DNA of 64,000 nucleotides from Cafeteria roenbergensis (GCA_008330645.1 VLTN01000035.1:1-64000), one strand, 5' to 3'; shown: positions 1 to 9,100, numbered from the stretch's first letter. Made by a program: numbers and translations. Notes: generated by a model not told the origin, from the sequence alone.

Positions 1-190
1 GCCTGAGAGCATCTCCCACATTCTGTACCTTCGGCGCTGTCCTCTGATGAGTGCGAAGTGTTCTGCGGTATGTCATTTCCTACAAAATGGTGACAAAAGA
101 TACGATTCAGTCAAACACACACACCGAGAAAGGGTTTCTTAGTTATGATTCGTATGATTCCGTCGATTCCTTTTGTCCAGGATATTGGCC

Positions 191-394
191 GTAGATAGTG
201 TTTATCGAGGGGACGAACTGGGGGATGGAGGGACGAAGAAACTAAGATTCCTCAGAAACTTTGGGGGTGTTCAAACAACACCCCCTCGGCCGGCCAGACT
301 TTGTACTTTGCTCGTCCCCCCATCCCCCTTTCGTCCCTCACCATAATCTTTATCTACCTCCCTCTACTCTCATACTGAACCATAGTATGATTCA
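191..394. repeat. Left terminal inverted repeat containing palindrome copy 1
   Basis: Positions 191-356 form an imperfect palindrome: the left arm starts GTAGATAGTGTTTAT and the right arm ends ATAATCTTTATCTAC. Purine-rich GGGGGATGG/GACGAA blocks on the left are mirrored by pyrimidine-rich CCCCATCCCCC/TTCGTC blocks on the right. The centre is a tight hairpin at 263-285 with arms GGGGGTGTT and AACACCCCC around a 5-base loop. The inner flank 362-394 recurs inverted at 4367-4399, which makes this an element end and not only a local hairpin. Confidence 0.75.
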
Positions 395-412
395 CAATGA
401 GTATAATGCTTC

Positions 413-2989
413 TCAGAGCAGTTTGCCTCCAGCACCGAACACCTCTGGCTCAGCAGGCTTCTCCCTGATGCCAACGAAGACATTCTGACCTCTGGTCTTC
501 TTCTTTTGAAGCATCATGTCGGAGAGCACCTTTGACAGTTGCCGGTTCGTTGTGCGCCTGTCGCCGGTGTCAACACCATACGCGTCGTGTAGGTCTCTGA
601 TGCTGACACGGTGGGCGTCATTACCGGTGATGTCGTACTTTGCAAGGAACCAGGTCTTGACGGGGTTGTTCTCCTCCTCCACGTTACGAGTTGCAGTCAT
701 GACTGACTCCGGCACGGCCACAGTGTAGCGCTTCGCTGCCAGTTCCTGGTACTTCTCGGTGAGGAGAATGAACATCTCCTTCTTGTACTTTTCGTTGCCC
801 GACAAGCGGTGCTTTAGCGTAGGGTCTTTGGGCTTCTCATGGGAAAGCGTGGGCTCGTCCACGAACTTGAAAGGGAAGGGGATGACCTTCATGCGGCGCT
901 GAATGCCTCCGTCGGTGCCCACTTCCGGGACGTCGTTGCACAGGATGTTGAACACGAACGTCGCCTTCATGGAAACCATGTCCTTTGACCGCGCGTAGTT
1001 GTCGCGCACGAGAATCTCGTCGCCGTCGAGCAACTTGACGAGCCCACCGAGGCGTGATGCCGTGCCGTCGCGTTCAGGCTCAGAGTCGGGAATAGATACG
1101 TAACGCTTGTTCCTCAACTTCAGGAGTTCAGGGTTTTTGCTGTCCAGCACCTTGTGAAACAGCCCCGGGGGTGCGGCGGCGCCAGACTTGCCGAAGACGA
1201 GCATGAGGAACTCGTTAATCACGCCCTTGCCGTTGCCACCGTTGCCGACCCAGATGTAGAAGTCGCTCATGAACTTTGTTGCACAGAGTGCCGCCGACTG
1301 TGTTAGCAGGAAGTAGTCCAGAGACGACCCGAGGATACCACCAAGGAGTTCCAGCAGTTCCGCCCTCGTCTCCGCGGAGTGCTTGTACTCGCCGAAGGCG
1401 TATCCGCAGGTGGTGCTGATGTAGTCGTCAGCAGTGATTGGCCTGAAGGCGTCAGCCTCGCAGTCGTAAAGACAGTCGTCAAACGCGGTAAGGTTGGGGT
1501 TGGCGTCCATCTTGGTGTCAATGTCCAAGTCCGACAGATACTCAGAGAGAAACTCGTAGATGCCCTTAATCATCTTGTTATTACCGAGATTCCTACGGTG
1601 CGCCTTGAGAATCGTAGCGAGTTCGGAGTTATTATCCTTTTTAGCCTCGATAATAGCCTGCTCGAACATTGGGTGGAGAGTCTCCAGGAGCGCTGTGCGA
1701 ATGAAATGAGGCGCCATTCCGTCGTTGTGCCAAGTGTTGTTGTCAGTGAGACGCCACCACCCGCTGGCGAGGGAGAACCTGAACTGTGTTTTACAGTTCG
1801 CCTTGAAACACATCGCGATGTTGTGGTCATTCCACTCCTCTACCATGTTGTTGAACTCAGTCCCGAGAGACAGGTGATTCCCGCAATGCTGGAGAGTTAC
1901 GGCGCGGATGGCCTCCTTCTTGACTCGGCAAGAAGACAGGATCTTATAGAGTGTTCCGAGGTTTACCTCCCCAGGTTTGATGGTCGCCCACTTCTTCGCG
2001 TAGACGTCGTCTTCCGTTCTCTCGTAGCCCTTTGCCTGCCTTGACTTGTTTGCCCAGATAGCCAGACCTTCATCACTGCCATCGGAGACAGATGCGCAGA
2101 TACAACCAATTCTGAACCACTGGTCATACTTTACACAGTACGTATCCGGCAGAAGGTTTAGCAGTCCCTCCAGTAGCCCGAGGCTACCCGTTGACGTCGT
2201 TGCAGTTCTTGACTTCTTTACGGGCGCAGGCTCGCAGACCACCTCCTTCTCATTCTCGAGTTCCCTGCCCCGGGGAACAACGAGCCCTGCGTAAGGGAAT
2301 GCCCGCTTAACAATGGTCTCAATGCGAGGAATGGCTTGGAACGCCGAATGCGGGTCTCCCCTGCTCTTTGTCTGACCGAACATGCGCAAGCCTTGGTTCT
2401 TACTGTATACGGCGGTGTCAAAGCCCTCGCCAGGCTCATTTGCCGGGTACTTCTCCTGGAACTCCTTCGACTGCACCGTGCGCTTTGCGAAGACCTCCAT
2501 CGACGCGTGGTCTTTGAAGTACATGCCGTAGAAGATGATGTGCACGGAGACCTTTTGCATTGGCTTCTTGTCCTTTCCCTTGGCGTAGTCGCGAATGTTG
2601 ACGCCGACGTAAGGCATGATAGTACCACGCACCATGTCAGCCTCTTCATGAAGTGCAAGCAGCAGTTCCTTGGTACCCAACCCAAGAGCGGGGCACTGCT
2701 GGTTGATTTGAAGTCTGCCGGCTGTGGTTTTGCCATCGGTCTCGTTAAGCCGCGCAATGTCCTCAGGCGAGAAGGTGCCAGGCTCGAAGTAGTCTTCAAA
2801 GTCGACATAGAACCTGCGCGGGCTGTTTTCCACGATGTACTCTGTCAGGTGAGCATCACCATCCACGTCGTCAGGGCTGTCAAAGACGCGGTACTTCCAG
2901 TCACCCATACTCTGGGTCAGAAAGGTCTTGTCCGGGTTTGAGGCCATGAAAAGCTGCGCGTCAGTAAGGGTCTTGAAAGCCGTTGTCAT
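413..2989 (-). CDS. PrimPol - SF3 helicase (D5-like primase-helicase) of a virus-like element
   Basis: This 858-residue protein would prime and unwind DNA during replication of the element. An archaeo-eukaryotic primase domain fills about residues 50-230: an acidic motif YVDFED at 61-66, SVH at 148-150, and DTAVY followed by LRMFG at 191-205. A PriCT-2-like helical linker lies near 272-345, centred on a WFRIG segment, and a D5_N-like region near 390-540. The C-terminal superfamily 3 helicase has Walker A GNGGNGKG at 582-589, a Walker B-like YVSIPDSEPE near 630-639 and a motif C-like FNILCNDVPEV near 680-690. The length suits the family and the frame is open throughout, so the gene looks whole. 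The start follows an AT-rich leader on its 5' side (2990-3040). The stop lies just inside the left inverted repeat, whose hairpin could end the transcript. The domain order is also found in phycodnaviruses and mimiviruses, so the exact family is open. Confidence 0.88.
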   Translation of the reverse strand: MTTAFKTLTDAQLFMASNPDKTFLTQSMGDWKYRVFDSPDDVDGDAHLTEYIVENSPRRFYVDFEDYFEPGTFSPEDIARLNETDGKTTAGRLQINQQCPALGLGTKELLLALHEEADMVRGTIMPYVGVNIRDYAKGKDKKPMQKVSVHIIFYGMYFKDHASMEVFAKRTVQSKEFQEKYPANEPGEGFDTAVYSKNQGLRMFGQTKSRGDPHSAFQAIPRIETIVKRAFPYAGLVVPRGRELENEKEVVCEPAPVKKSRTATTSTGSLGLLEGLLNLLPDTYCVKYDQWFRIGCICASVSDGSDEGLAIWANKSRQAKGYERTEDDVYAKKWATIKPGEVNLGTLYKILSSCRVKKEAIRAVTLQHCGNHLSLGTEFNNMVEEWNDHNIAMCFKANCKTQFRFSLASGWWRLTDNNTWHNDGMAPHFIRTALLETLHPMFEQAIIEAKKDNNSELATILKAHRRNLGNNKMIKGIYEFLSEYLSDLDIDTKMDANPNLTAFDDCLYDCEADAFRPITADDYISTTCGYAFGEYKHSAETRAELLELLGGILGSSLDYFLLTQSAALCATKFMSDFYIWVGNGGNGKGVINEFLMLVFGKSGAAAPPGLFHKVLDSKNPELLKLRNKRYVSIPDSEPERDGTASRLGGLVKLLDGDEILVRDNYARSKDMVSMKATFVFNILCNDVPEVGTDGGIQRRMKVIPFPFKFVDEPTLSHEKPKDPTLKHRLSGNEKYKKEMFILLTEKYQELAAKRYTVAVPESVMTATRNVEEENNPVKTWFLAKYDITGNDAHRVSIRDLHDAYGVDTGDRRTTNRQLSKVLSDMMLQKKKTRGQNVFVGIREKPAEPEVFGAGGKLL

Positions 2990-3640
2990 CTTTATGTATT
3001 ACTCTATAGTACATAAACATTATATTCTTAGACCAATCAATTCATAAAGTACGTCCGGGTTTTCAGACCGTGTCCGGGTTTTTACCCTTTTCTCGTGCCC
3101 TGCGTTTTGCCGCCGACCGTCGTTGGCAAGCGAGACAGCGCTCACGGTTGCGTGGGTCTGCTCGATAACGCTTTTGGTACTCGCGCTGGTACTCGCGGAG
3201 CCTTTCAAGTCGCTTTACTGCTGATGCGCTTTCTTCGTCCATTGGTTCTACTATGGGTATATATAAACTTTACACCTTAGGCCACTCAGGAATAGAAATT
3301 GAGTTGGTGGGATTGAGCCTGACTGCCTGCGTCCTTCCTAAAGCCCTTCAATTGAGGCACGGCCTGCGCGCCCTCAATCAGAGGCCAGGCTCCCTGGGGC
3401 GCCATCAATCCCGGTGGTTCAATCGGCAAGCAGAGCAAGGGCAAAATGCCCGCCCTGGGCTGGGATGGCGCCAGATGGTGGGCATGCTTCCTTCACCTTG
3501 GGGGGTAGTTGTTCTGAGTCTGTCCTTCAAGCCTCTCGTACAATGCACTCGGCTATTCAGGACTTCTCGTTTGCTTCACACTACCTACCCCCCTTAGTTC
3601 AGTCACACACCCTGATGTTTTAGACCCCATCACGGGCTTT
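2990..3640. other. Gene-free stretch upstream of the primase-helicase
   Basis: The first 40 bp are AT-rich (TATGTATTACTCTATAGTAC) and are the likely promoter region of the minus-strand primase-helicase. A TATATATAAA motif lies at about 3257-3268, readable as a TATA-like box on either strand. Beyond that are short open frames of 60-115 codons on both strands, with no recognisable family and no consistent codon pattern. I do not call any of them. A GGCGCC/ATCCC-type inverted repeat occurs around 3398-3475. Confidence 0.4.
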
Positions 3641-3684
3641 GGTAGTTGTAAACAACTACCGTTGGTGGGTGAGCGAACTCACCC
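3641..3684. repeat. Two adjacent perfect hairpins
   Basis: Positions 3641-3660 form GGTAGTTG-TAAA-CAACTACC. Positions 3667-3684 form GGGTGAG-CGAA-CTCACCC. Each has a perfect 7-8 bp stem with a 4-base loop, and they are six bases apart. Such stacked hairpins could be transcript-end or processing signals of the element. There is no coding sequence nearby to explain them. Confidence 0.65.
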
Positions 3685-3828
3685 GTTAGTTGACGCCATC
3701 CCCTGTGCTCTGCCACGAGCCCCTAGTTGGAGAAGGCTTGCCAAATACGCCCCGAACCCTGACCATGCGTGAGCCCGCCAAATAGGCGCACATAGTCAGG
3801 GCGCCACTGGTCGCTCAAAAACCAGTAG

Positions 3829-3900
3829 CATCCAAGAGGAATCGAACCTCGGACTTCGGGGCGTGAAAGGCGCGCCTCTCCCACTGAGAGCCCACGGCTG
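3829..3900 (-). pseudogene. Degenerate tRNA-Glu(TTC)-like sequence
   Basis: The minus strand holds a good B box and T arm (GAGGTTCGATTCCTC, four stem pairs), an A-box/D-arm-like CTCTCAGTGGGAGAG, and a loop CTTTCAC that would give anticodon TTC (Glu). The anticodon stem pairs only in part. The 5' acceptor strand (CAGCCGT) does not match the sequence that should be its 3' partner, so a functional cloverleaf is unlikely. A hairpin (ACTGGT...ACCAGT, 3806-3825) follows directly downstream. It may be a captured or decayed tRNA. A covariance-model tRNA scan would decide. Confidence 0.4.
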
Positions 3901-4140
3901 AACACGACTTCTTGCAAAAAATCAACTATACGACCCAAGCCCCGCACCCTATCTCGCGCCACAGGCTCCCCGCGCCCCGGGGAACAGCACTGCCCCATGC
4001 GCGTATATGTTCCCTAACCCCCCCTGGGCTGGGGAGAGCAGTGATGCGCGGTGGCGCGGGCAAACGGCGAAAAGGCGTTTTTGTCAGACTTGCGCACCCG
4101 CCCCCGCCGGCAGAGAAGCCCCCTGCCCTCCTCTCTCAAC

Positions 4141-4318
4141 ACAGGGGTATATGATGTTTATGTGGGGGGACGAAAGGGGGATGGGGGGACGAAGAAACTA
4201 AGATTCCTGTTGGAAATTGGGGGTGTTCTAACACCCCCCTCCGTCGCGGGCAAAACTTGTTTTCTTCATCCCCCCATCCCTCAGTTCGTCCCCCCACATA
4301 ATCTTTATATACCCCTGT
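4141..4318. repeat. Palindromic repeat copy 2 (internal)
   Basis: Same design as the two end copies. The outer arms are exact 12-mers (ACAGGGGTATAT at 4141-4152, ATATACCCCTGT at 4307-4318). Inside are GGGGGACGAA / TTCGTCCCCC blocks, the shared AAACTAAGATTCC segment, and a central GGGGGTGTT-AACACCCCC hairpin near 4221-4240. Only 48 bp separate it from copy 3. It could be a transcription stop, a replication or packaging signal, or a MITE-like passenger. The sequence does not decide. Confidence 0.7.
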
Positions 4319-4366
4319 ACTATCTCTGATGATGATATGAAGACAGCATAGGATAGTTTTTCATTA

Positions 4367-4583
4367 TGAATCATATTATGGTTCAGTATGAGAGTAGAGG
4401 GTGGTATATAAAGATTATGCGGGGGACGAAAGGGGGGACGAAAGGGGGATGGGGGGACGAAGAAACTAAGATTCCTGTTGGAAATTGGGGGTGTTATATA
4501 ACACCCCCTCCGTCGAGATCAATGTTGGTGTTCTTCGTCCCCCCATCCCCCTTTCGTCCCCCCCCCATATAATCTTTATCTAC
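4367..4583. repeat. Right terminal inverted repeat containing palindrome copy 3
   Basis: The inner flank 4367-4399 is the reverse complement of 362-394 with one mismatch. The palindrome begins with GGTATATAAAGATTATG near 4400 and ends ATAATCTTTATCTAC at 4583. The centre has GGGGGTGTT and AACACCCCC arms around a short AT loop. The GACGAAAGGGGG block is present twice in the left arm. Together with 191-394 it delimits the ~4.4-kb element. Confidence 0.75.
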
Positions 4584-5128
4584 CCTGTCCCATCATCATT
4601 ATCATCAGTCAGTATTATGGAATAGAGAACAGTGATGATTGATGGAAAGGCAGGGCAGTGAGGCTCCATGATGGTCATTGAACCCCCACAGAGATATAGG
4701 CATGTGTGACGTTCCACGACCTAATTAAAAATTACTCGTGTGGCACATCACGCTTATAAGGCCAAGGTAGCCACATGAGTAATCTGACTTAGTCCGCAGA
4801 ACCCCCAAAGCACCCTACAGAGCAATAATACAAAGAATCACACTGAACCCCTGGGGGTACCCCCATGCATACAATGGAATACCCGTGAAAACCACTGTAC
4901 AGCGATGATTCCCTTTTACCCGTTGTGTTTTCTAGGGAATATCGAGAATTCCTCTGCAGGCAATGCTTGCAGGTACATACCAGGTACATACCAGGTACAT
5001 ATCGAATTGGGGTATGTACCTTATCCGTTTAAATAGACACTTAACCATATACACAATGTCTTATACACGCAAAATGACACTTAAGCAATATACTCAATGA
5101 CTTACCCATATATACGGATACTTACCCC
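4584..5128. repeat. AT-rich spacer with short tandem repeats and a stem-loop, no gene
   Basis: A stem-loop at 4731-4783 has 13-bp arms (ATTACTCGTGTGG and CCACATGAGTAAT, one mismatch). From about 4970 an 11-bp unit CAGGTACATAC is repeated two and a half times and is followed by an inverted GGTATGTACC. From about 5035 to 5128 a degenerate ~40-bp unit is repeated three times; each unit starts GACACTTA or GATACTTA and contains CATATA-like and CAATG-like words. The composition is far from the GC-rich host. No convincing open frame was seen. Confidence 0.55.
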
Positions 5129-5218
5129 TGTTATAGTGCAAAATATGATAGCGGAACCTGGAGGTCTTAACTATAGTTAAGACCTCCAGGTTCCGCTATC
5201 ATATTTTGCACTATAACA
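5129..5218. repeat. Perfect 90-bp palindrome at the element/host junction
   Basis: The two 45-base arms (5129-5173 and 5174-5218) are exact reverse complements with no spacer; the centre is at 5173/5174. Pairing stops at 5128/5219. Base composition switches sharply there: the palindrome is AT-rich, and host sequence from about 5219 is GC-rich and coding for the cadherin-like gene. The palindrome is therefore probably the end of the inserted DNA (a hairpin-like terminus), or a fold-back made at the junction or during assembly. Confidence 0.9.
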
Positions 5219-5955
5219 TAGAAGGCCGGCCCGAAGTTCTGCCCGCGCACCACGAACCGCTGCCCGCCCTGCGTGGCAAAGGCTGCCGCCGACGCGTCCG
5301 CGATGAGCGCGCTCGTGACCACGGGGGGCGCGAAGCCGGTCTTGGCCGACGACGTGCGGGAGAAGGGCAGGACATCGCTCAGGTCGTCGTACACGACCGT
5401 CACGCGCCAAATGTGGTTCACGCCCGCGCCCTCCGAAGTCGAGCACACGATGGCCGTGTTGGGCGCGGACTGCCCCCCGAAGCGGGAGCAGTTGGTGGCC
5501 GCGTACTTGGTCCCGCGCACCGGCCCGTACGTGACTTCGTACCGGGTGAACGCGTCCTCGGGGTAGCTGGCGGGGTCGAGAGACGCCGCCTTCTCGCGGG
5601 CGATGCGAGCAGCGGTCTTGCCGAGGTTCGTCCCAGAGATGACGAGCCGCGCGCCGCCCGCCGTCACGCTCAGGGCGTCCATGGTGCCGTGGGTGACGCG
5701 CCAGTCCACGACCTTGCCGTTGTACATGTTCGGGACCGCGGCCGTGGCCGGATCCACGTCCACGTCCCACGCGACCCCGCCTGCGACGTCCGCGGGGAGC
5801 GCCGCGAAGCTGTCGACGGAGATGTCGTTCACGTCGCGCACGATGACCAGCACCGGGCGTGACGCCGAGAGCGGGGAGTCGGCATCGCCGTCGGTCACAG
5901 TGACGACGAAGGAGTACTCGGCCTGGTTCTCCCAGTCCAGCGACTCCTGCTTCAC
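5167..5955 (-). CDS. Cadherin/IPT-repeat giant protein, 3'-terminal segment (truncated at the palindrome)
   Basis: Last readable segment (262 codons) of the giant cadherin gene that runs from 22479 to here. It completes one cadherin repeat (DVNDISV follows the VTDGDADSPL strand). It then enters two IPT/TIG-like domains, recognisable from ARLVISGTNLG and QRFVVRGQNFG. The second IPT domain is broken off: after FGPAFY the codons become AT-rich and read through one arm of the palindrome at 5129-5218 to a stop. The native C-terminus is therefore missing and probably lay beyond the insertion. The Met at 5955 is not a true start; the segment continues from 5952-6149 in another frame. Confidence 0.7.
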   Translation of the reverse strand: MKQESLDWENQAEYSFVVTVTDGDADSPLSASRPVLVIVRDVNDISVDSFAALPADVAGGVAWDVDVDPATAAVPNMYNGKVVDWRVTHGTMDALSVTAGGARLVISGTNLGKTAARIAREKAASLDPASYPEDAFTRYEVTYGPVRGTKYAATNCSRFGGQSAPNTAIVCSTSEGAGVNHIWRVTVVYDDLSDVLPFSRTSSAKTGFAPPVVTSALIADASAAAFATQGGQRFVVRGQNFGPAFYVIVQNMIAEPGGLNYS

Positions 5956-6149
5956 AGTGAGCTTGCCTGCTTGGCTGATCTCGAACAGCGCGGAGTCGTC
6001 GCTCGGGGTGCCGTCAGTTGCGGCGATCGAGAACCGCAGCTGGCCTCGAGCGCTGGTCGGGCGTCGTCGTCCACCGCCGCGCAGCTGCCCACCAGGGTGC
6101 CGAACTTGGAGCCCTCGAGCACGTTGAAGAAGAAGGCGCTGGTGCCCAC
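5952..6149 (-). CDS. Cadherin giant protein, short bridging segment in a third frame
   Basis: This 65-codon stretch carries sequence expected directly after the VNEPP motif of the upstream segment (FVGTSAFFFNVLEGSKFG, then a VDDDA calcium-site motif). It joins the frame ending near 6150 to the frame beginning near 6060. Homology to the other cadherin repeats therefore crosses three frames within about 110 bp, which means at least two indels here. They may be real decay of a gene that lost its 3' end, or uncorrected sequencing indels. I see no credible GT-AG intron that would explain them. Confidence 0.55.
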   Translation of the reverse strand: MGTSAFFFNVLEGSKFGTLVGSCAAVDDDARPALEASCGSRSPQLTAPRATTPRCSRSAKQASSL

Positions 6150-9100
6150 GAAGCGGGCGGCTCGTTCACGTCCAGCACGCGCACCTGGACCGGTCGGCGC
6201 ACAGCGTTGCTGGCGGAGTCGGTGACGACGGCGGTCAGCTCGAAGGCGCGGGCCGCCACGTTCTCGAAGTTGAGCGCAGCCGGCGAGCCCTTGAACACCA
6301 TCGCGCCGCTGATCGGGTCCACCTGGAAGAGGTCCACCGCGGCCTGCTCGCCCTCGAGGGAGTAGCGCAGCACGCTGCCCTGGTCCGCGCTGTCCACGTC
6401 GGTGGCCACGAGCTTGTCGCCGGCCAGCGCTGTGCCCAGCACGCTGTTCTCGGGAACCGTGACGACGAACATGGCGCTCCCGCCGACCGCGCCGTCCACA
6501 AAGGTGGGCGGCTCGTTCAGGTTCACCACGCCCACGGTGACATCCATGCTCCCCGTCAGGGGCAGGTTGCTGTCGGAGTCAGTGGCAACGACCACCATCT
6601 GGTACGTCGAGAACTCGCCCTCGAAGTCGATGGGCCCGTCCACGAGGATCTCGCCCACCTGGCGGAGCTGCACCGACGCGCCAGCGTCGGACTGGGCCAG
6701 GGCCATCCTGTCTTGCTCGGTGGCCTCGCGGGTGACCATCTTGAAGGGGAAGGGCCGGTTCACGTTGGCGCCGCGAGGCCCCACCGCGTACTCGAGCGAC
6801 TGCTTCTGGTAGTTTTGGTCAACTGCAAAAACGGTGCCGACCAGGGTGCCAACGGCGGAGTTCTCGTCCAGGAGGAAGGGCTCTGTGCGCGAGACAAACC
6901 TTGGCCTGCCATTGCTTCCCGACAGCTTGATGACCAAATGGTTGACCGTGGACGCCAGATGCGAGTCGGTGATGCGGATCATCAGGTCGAACTTGTTGTC
7001 GAAGTCAACATCGTTCGGCTTGAACTGCGGCGTCGAAGGGTCGTACGTCTGCGTGCACGTTCCGAGAGCGACCATGGACAGCACCCCGGTCGAGGCGTCG
7101 ATCTTGATCACCTTGGCGCCCGACGAGCACCGGTCTCCGGACAGGATCTCGAACCGGAAGGCGTCGCCGGCGTCCGGGTCCCGCACCAGGTCCATGATGG
7201 AACGGATGTCCTGCACGGTGTTCTCCATGGCCGCGATGGCCGTCCCGTTCTCGCGCAGCATCGGCGGCTCGTTCACGTTGGAGAGCCGCACCGTCACGGC
7301 CGCGCTGGCCGAGTTGCCCTTGGAATCCGTGGCGCTCACTGTCAGCGCGAAGAGGTTCTTCCCCTCGAAGTCCAGGCGGACGGGCTCCGACGTCGGGGAC
7401 TCGGCCACGCGGAGGCTGCCCGAGGACGGATCGATCGCGAACGGAGCCAGGCCATCCTCGTTCTCCTCCTGGGACGTGATCGAGAAGACCAGCTTGCCTG
7501 CGTCGTCCGCGTCCGGGTCGCTCGCCTTCACTGTGCCGACGTGCACGCCAGCTGCCGAGTTTTCGGGCAGCCCTTCGAACGCCGCGGCGACCACAGACGG
7601 CGGCTCCTGCACGTCCAGGATGTTGACGGTCCAAACGGCGTCGGGCGCAGACAGCTTGCCCGCGTCGGTCACGCGCATCGTGATGCGGTGGCTCCGCACC
7701 GCCTCGAAGTCCAAGACGGCCTCATCGACCTCCAGCTGGCCGGTGCGCGCGTTCGCGACCCGGAACACCCCCGCGGGCACCTGATTCACGACCTCGTACG
7801 TGTGCGAGTCGTCGGCGTCCTCGTCCGTGGCCAGGCTTGCCGAGCCGGCGACCACGCTCAGCCGAGGGCTGTTCTCGTTGATCGAGAACGTGGCCGCGGC
7901 CAGGATGGGCCGCTCATTCAGGTCGGCGACCGCCACAGTGACTGTGGCGGTGTCGCTGAGCCCGCCAGCGTCGGTGACCGACACAACCAGGGTGTACGAG
8001 TCGACGACCTCGTGGTTGAGGCCCATGGCGCCCGCGGCCGTCAGGACCAGGCTGCCCGCGCGCCCAGCCTCGGAGATGCTGAAGAAGCCCAGCGAGTCGC
8101 CGGACTCAATGCGCCAGCGGAGCTTGGCCTCGTCCGATGGACCGTCGGGGTCGGACGCCACCAGGTCGAGGCCCAGCTGCTGGCCGGCCACGAGCTTGGC
8201 CTCCGAGAGCGTGTTCTCGTTCACGGCGCGGGAGGCGTCCTCCAGGCGCGGGGGCTCGTTCGAGTTGAGCACCTCCACGCGCACCGGCGTCTCGGCGCAG
8301 AGCGCGGGTGCCCCCGAGTCGCACACCTGGGCCACCAGGCTGAAGGCGTTCAAGTCCTTGTTCTCGAAGTCCATGCGCCCGAAGTCCGCCACGGACACCT
8401 GGCCGGTCACCGCGTCGATGTCGAAGATGCCGAGGCTGTTTCCGGACTTGAGGCTCCAGCGCAGGCGCGCCCAATCCGCCGTTGCGGACGCCACGTCCTC
8501 GTCCGTGGCGGAGATTCGGTCCACCAGCCCGCTGGCGCTGACCAGAACCGTTCCCACGGGCGCCAGCTCCTCGACCTGAAGCACGTAGCCGCCGGGCGGC
8601 ACCACGATGGAGGGCGCGTCGTTGGCGTCGACGAGGCTGATGGTGACCGTGGCGGTGGCTGTCAGGGGCGTCGGCTGCACGTCGTCGCGCGCCTGCAGCG
8701 TGAGCGTGTACACGGGCTTGGCCTCGAAGTTCAGGCTGGCCTCGTCGCGCACCTCCAGCTGCCCGGAGCACGGATCGACCTTGAACAGGGCGACGCCGTC
8801 GCCCCCCACGATGGAGTACAGCAGCTGCTGCCGCACGCCCAGAACGGGGTGGGCGTTGTCGGGGTCTGTGCCCGTGACGGGCGCCCCGACCTTGCCCGGA
8901 GCCAGCGTGTTCTCCCGCACCGAGCGAACGGCGTCGAACAGCACCGGCGCCTCGTTCACGTCGGTGACGTCCACCGTGACCGTGGCCCGGGCAGTCAGCC
9001 CGCCGCCGTCGGTGGCCCGCACCACCAGCTGGTACTTGGACTTCTCCAGCGACTCGAAGTTGAGGTCGCCCGCCGTCCCGTTGAGCACGCGCAGGCTGCC

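Larger units (their letters stand above)
191..4583. mobile_element. Integrated virus-like element (virophage/Polinton-like), compact, bounded by palindromic inverted repeats
   Basis: A block of clearly lower GC than the host DNA to its right. Both ends carry inverted copies of the same ~200-bp sequence (191-394 and 4367-4583). The inner flanks 362-394 and 4367-4399 are reverse complements at 32 of 33 positions. Each end copy is itself a long imperfect palindrome, and a third palindrome lies at 4141-4318. The only recognisable protein is a PrimPol-SF3 helicase. No capsid, packaging ATPase, protease or integrase is visible in the window. The replication protein is of the kind found in virophages, Polinton-like viruses and large DNA viruses. 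I saw no target-site duplication beside 191 or 4583. The wider insert may run on to the palindrome at 5129-5218 and to the left of the window. The near-identical inner flanks suggest a recent insertion. The coding part looks whole. Confidence 0.6.

Noticed and set aside
3253-3623. Small plus-strand open frames upstream of the primase-helicase
   Set aside because: No family resemblance, two overlapping frames equally open, and stop-poor only because of base composition.
191-4583. LTR-type retroelement
   Set aside because: Ends are inverted, not direct; no reverse transcriptase, gag-like or tyrosine-recombinase sequence was seen.
6140-6165. An intron explaining the frame change in the cadherin gene
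   Set aside because: No GT-AG pair of suitable spacing; homology is continuous across the break, so an indel is simpler.
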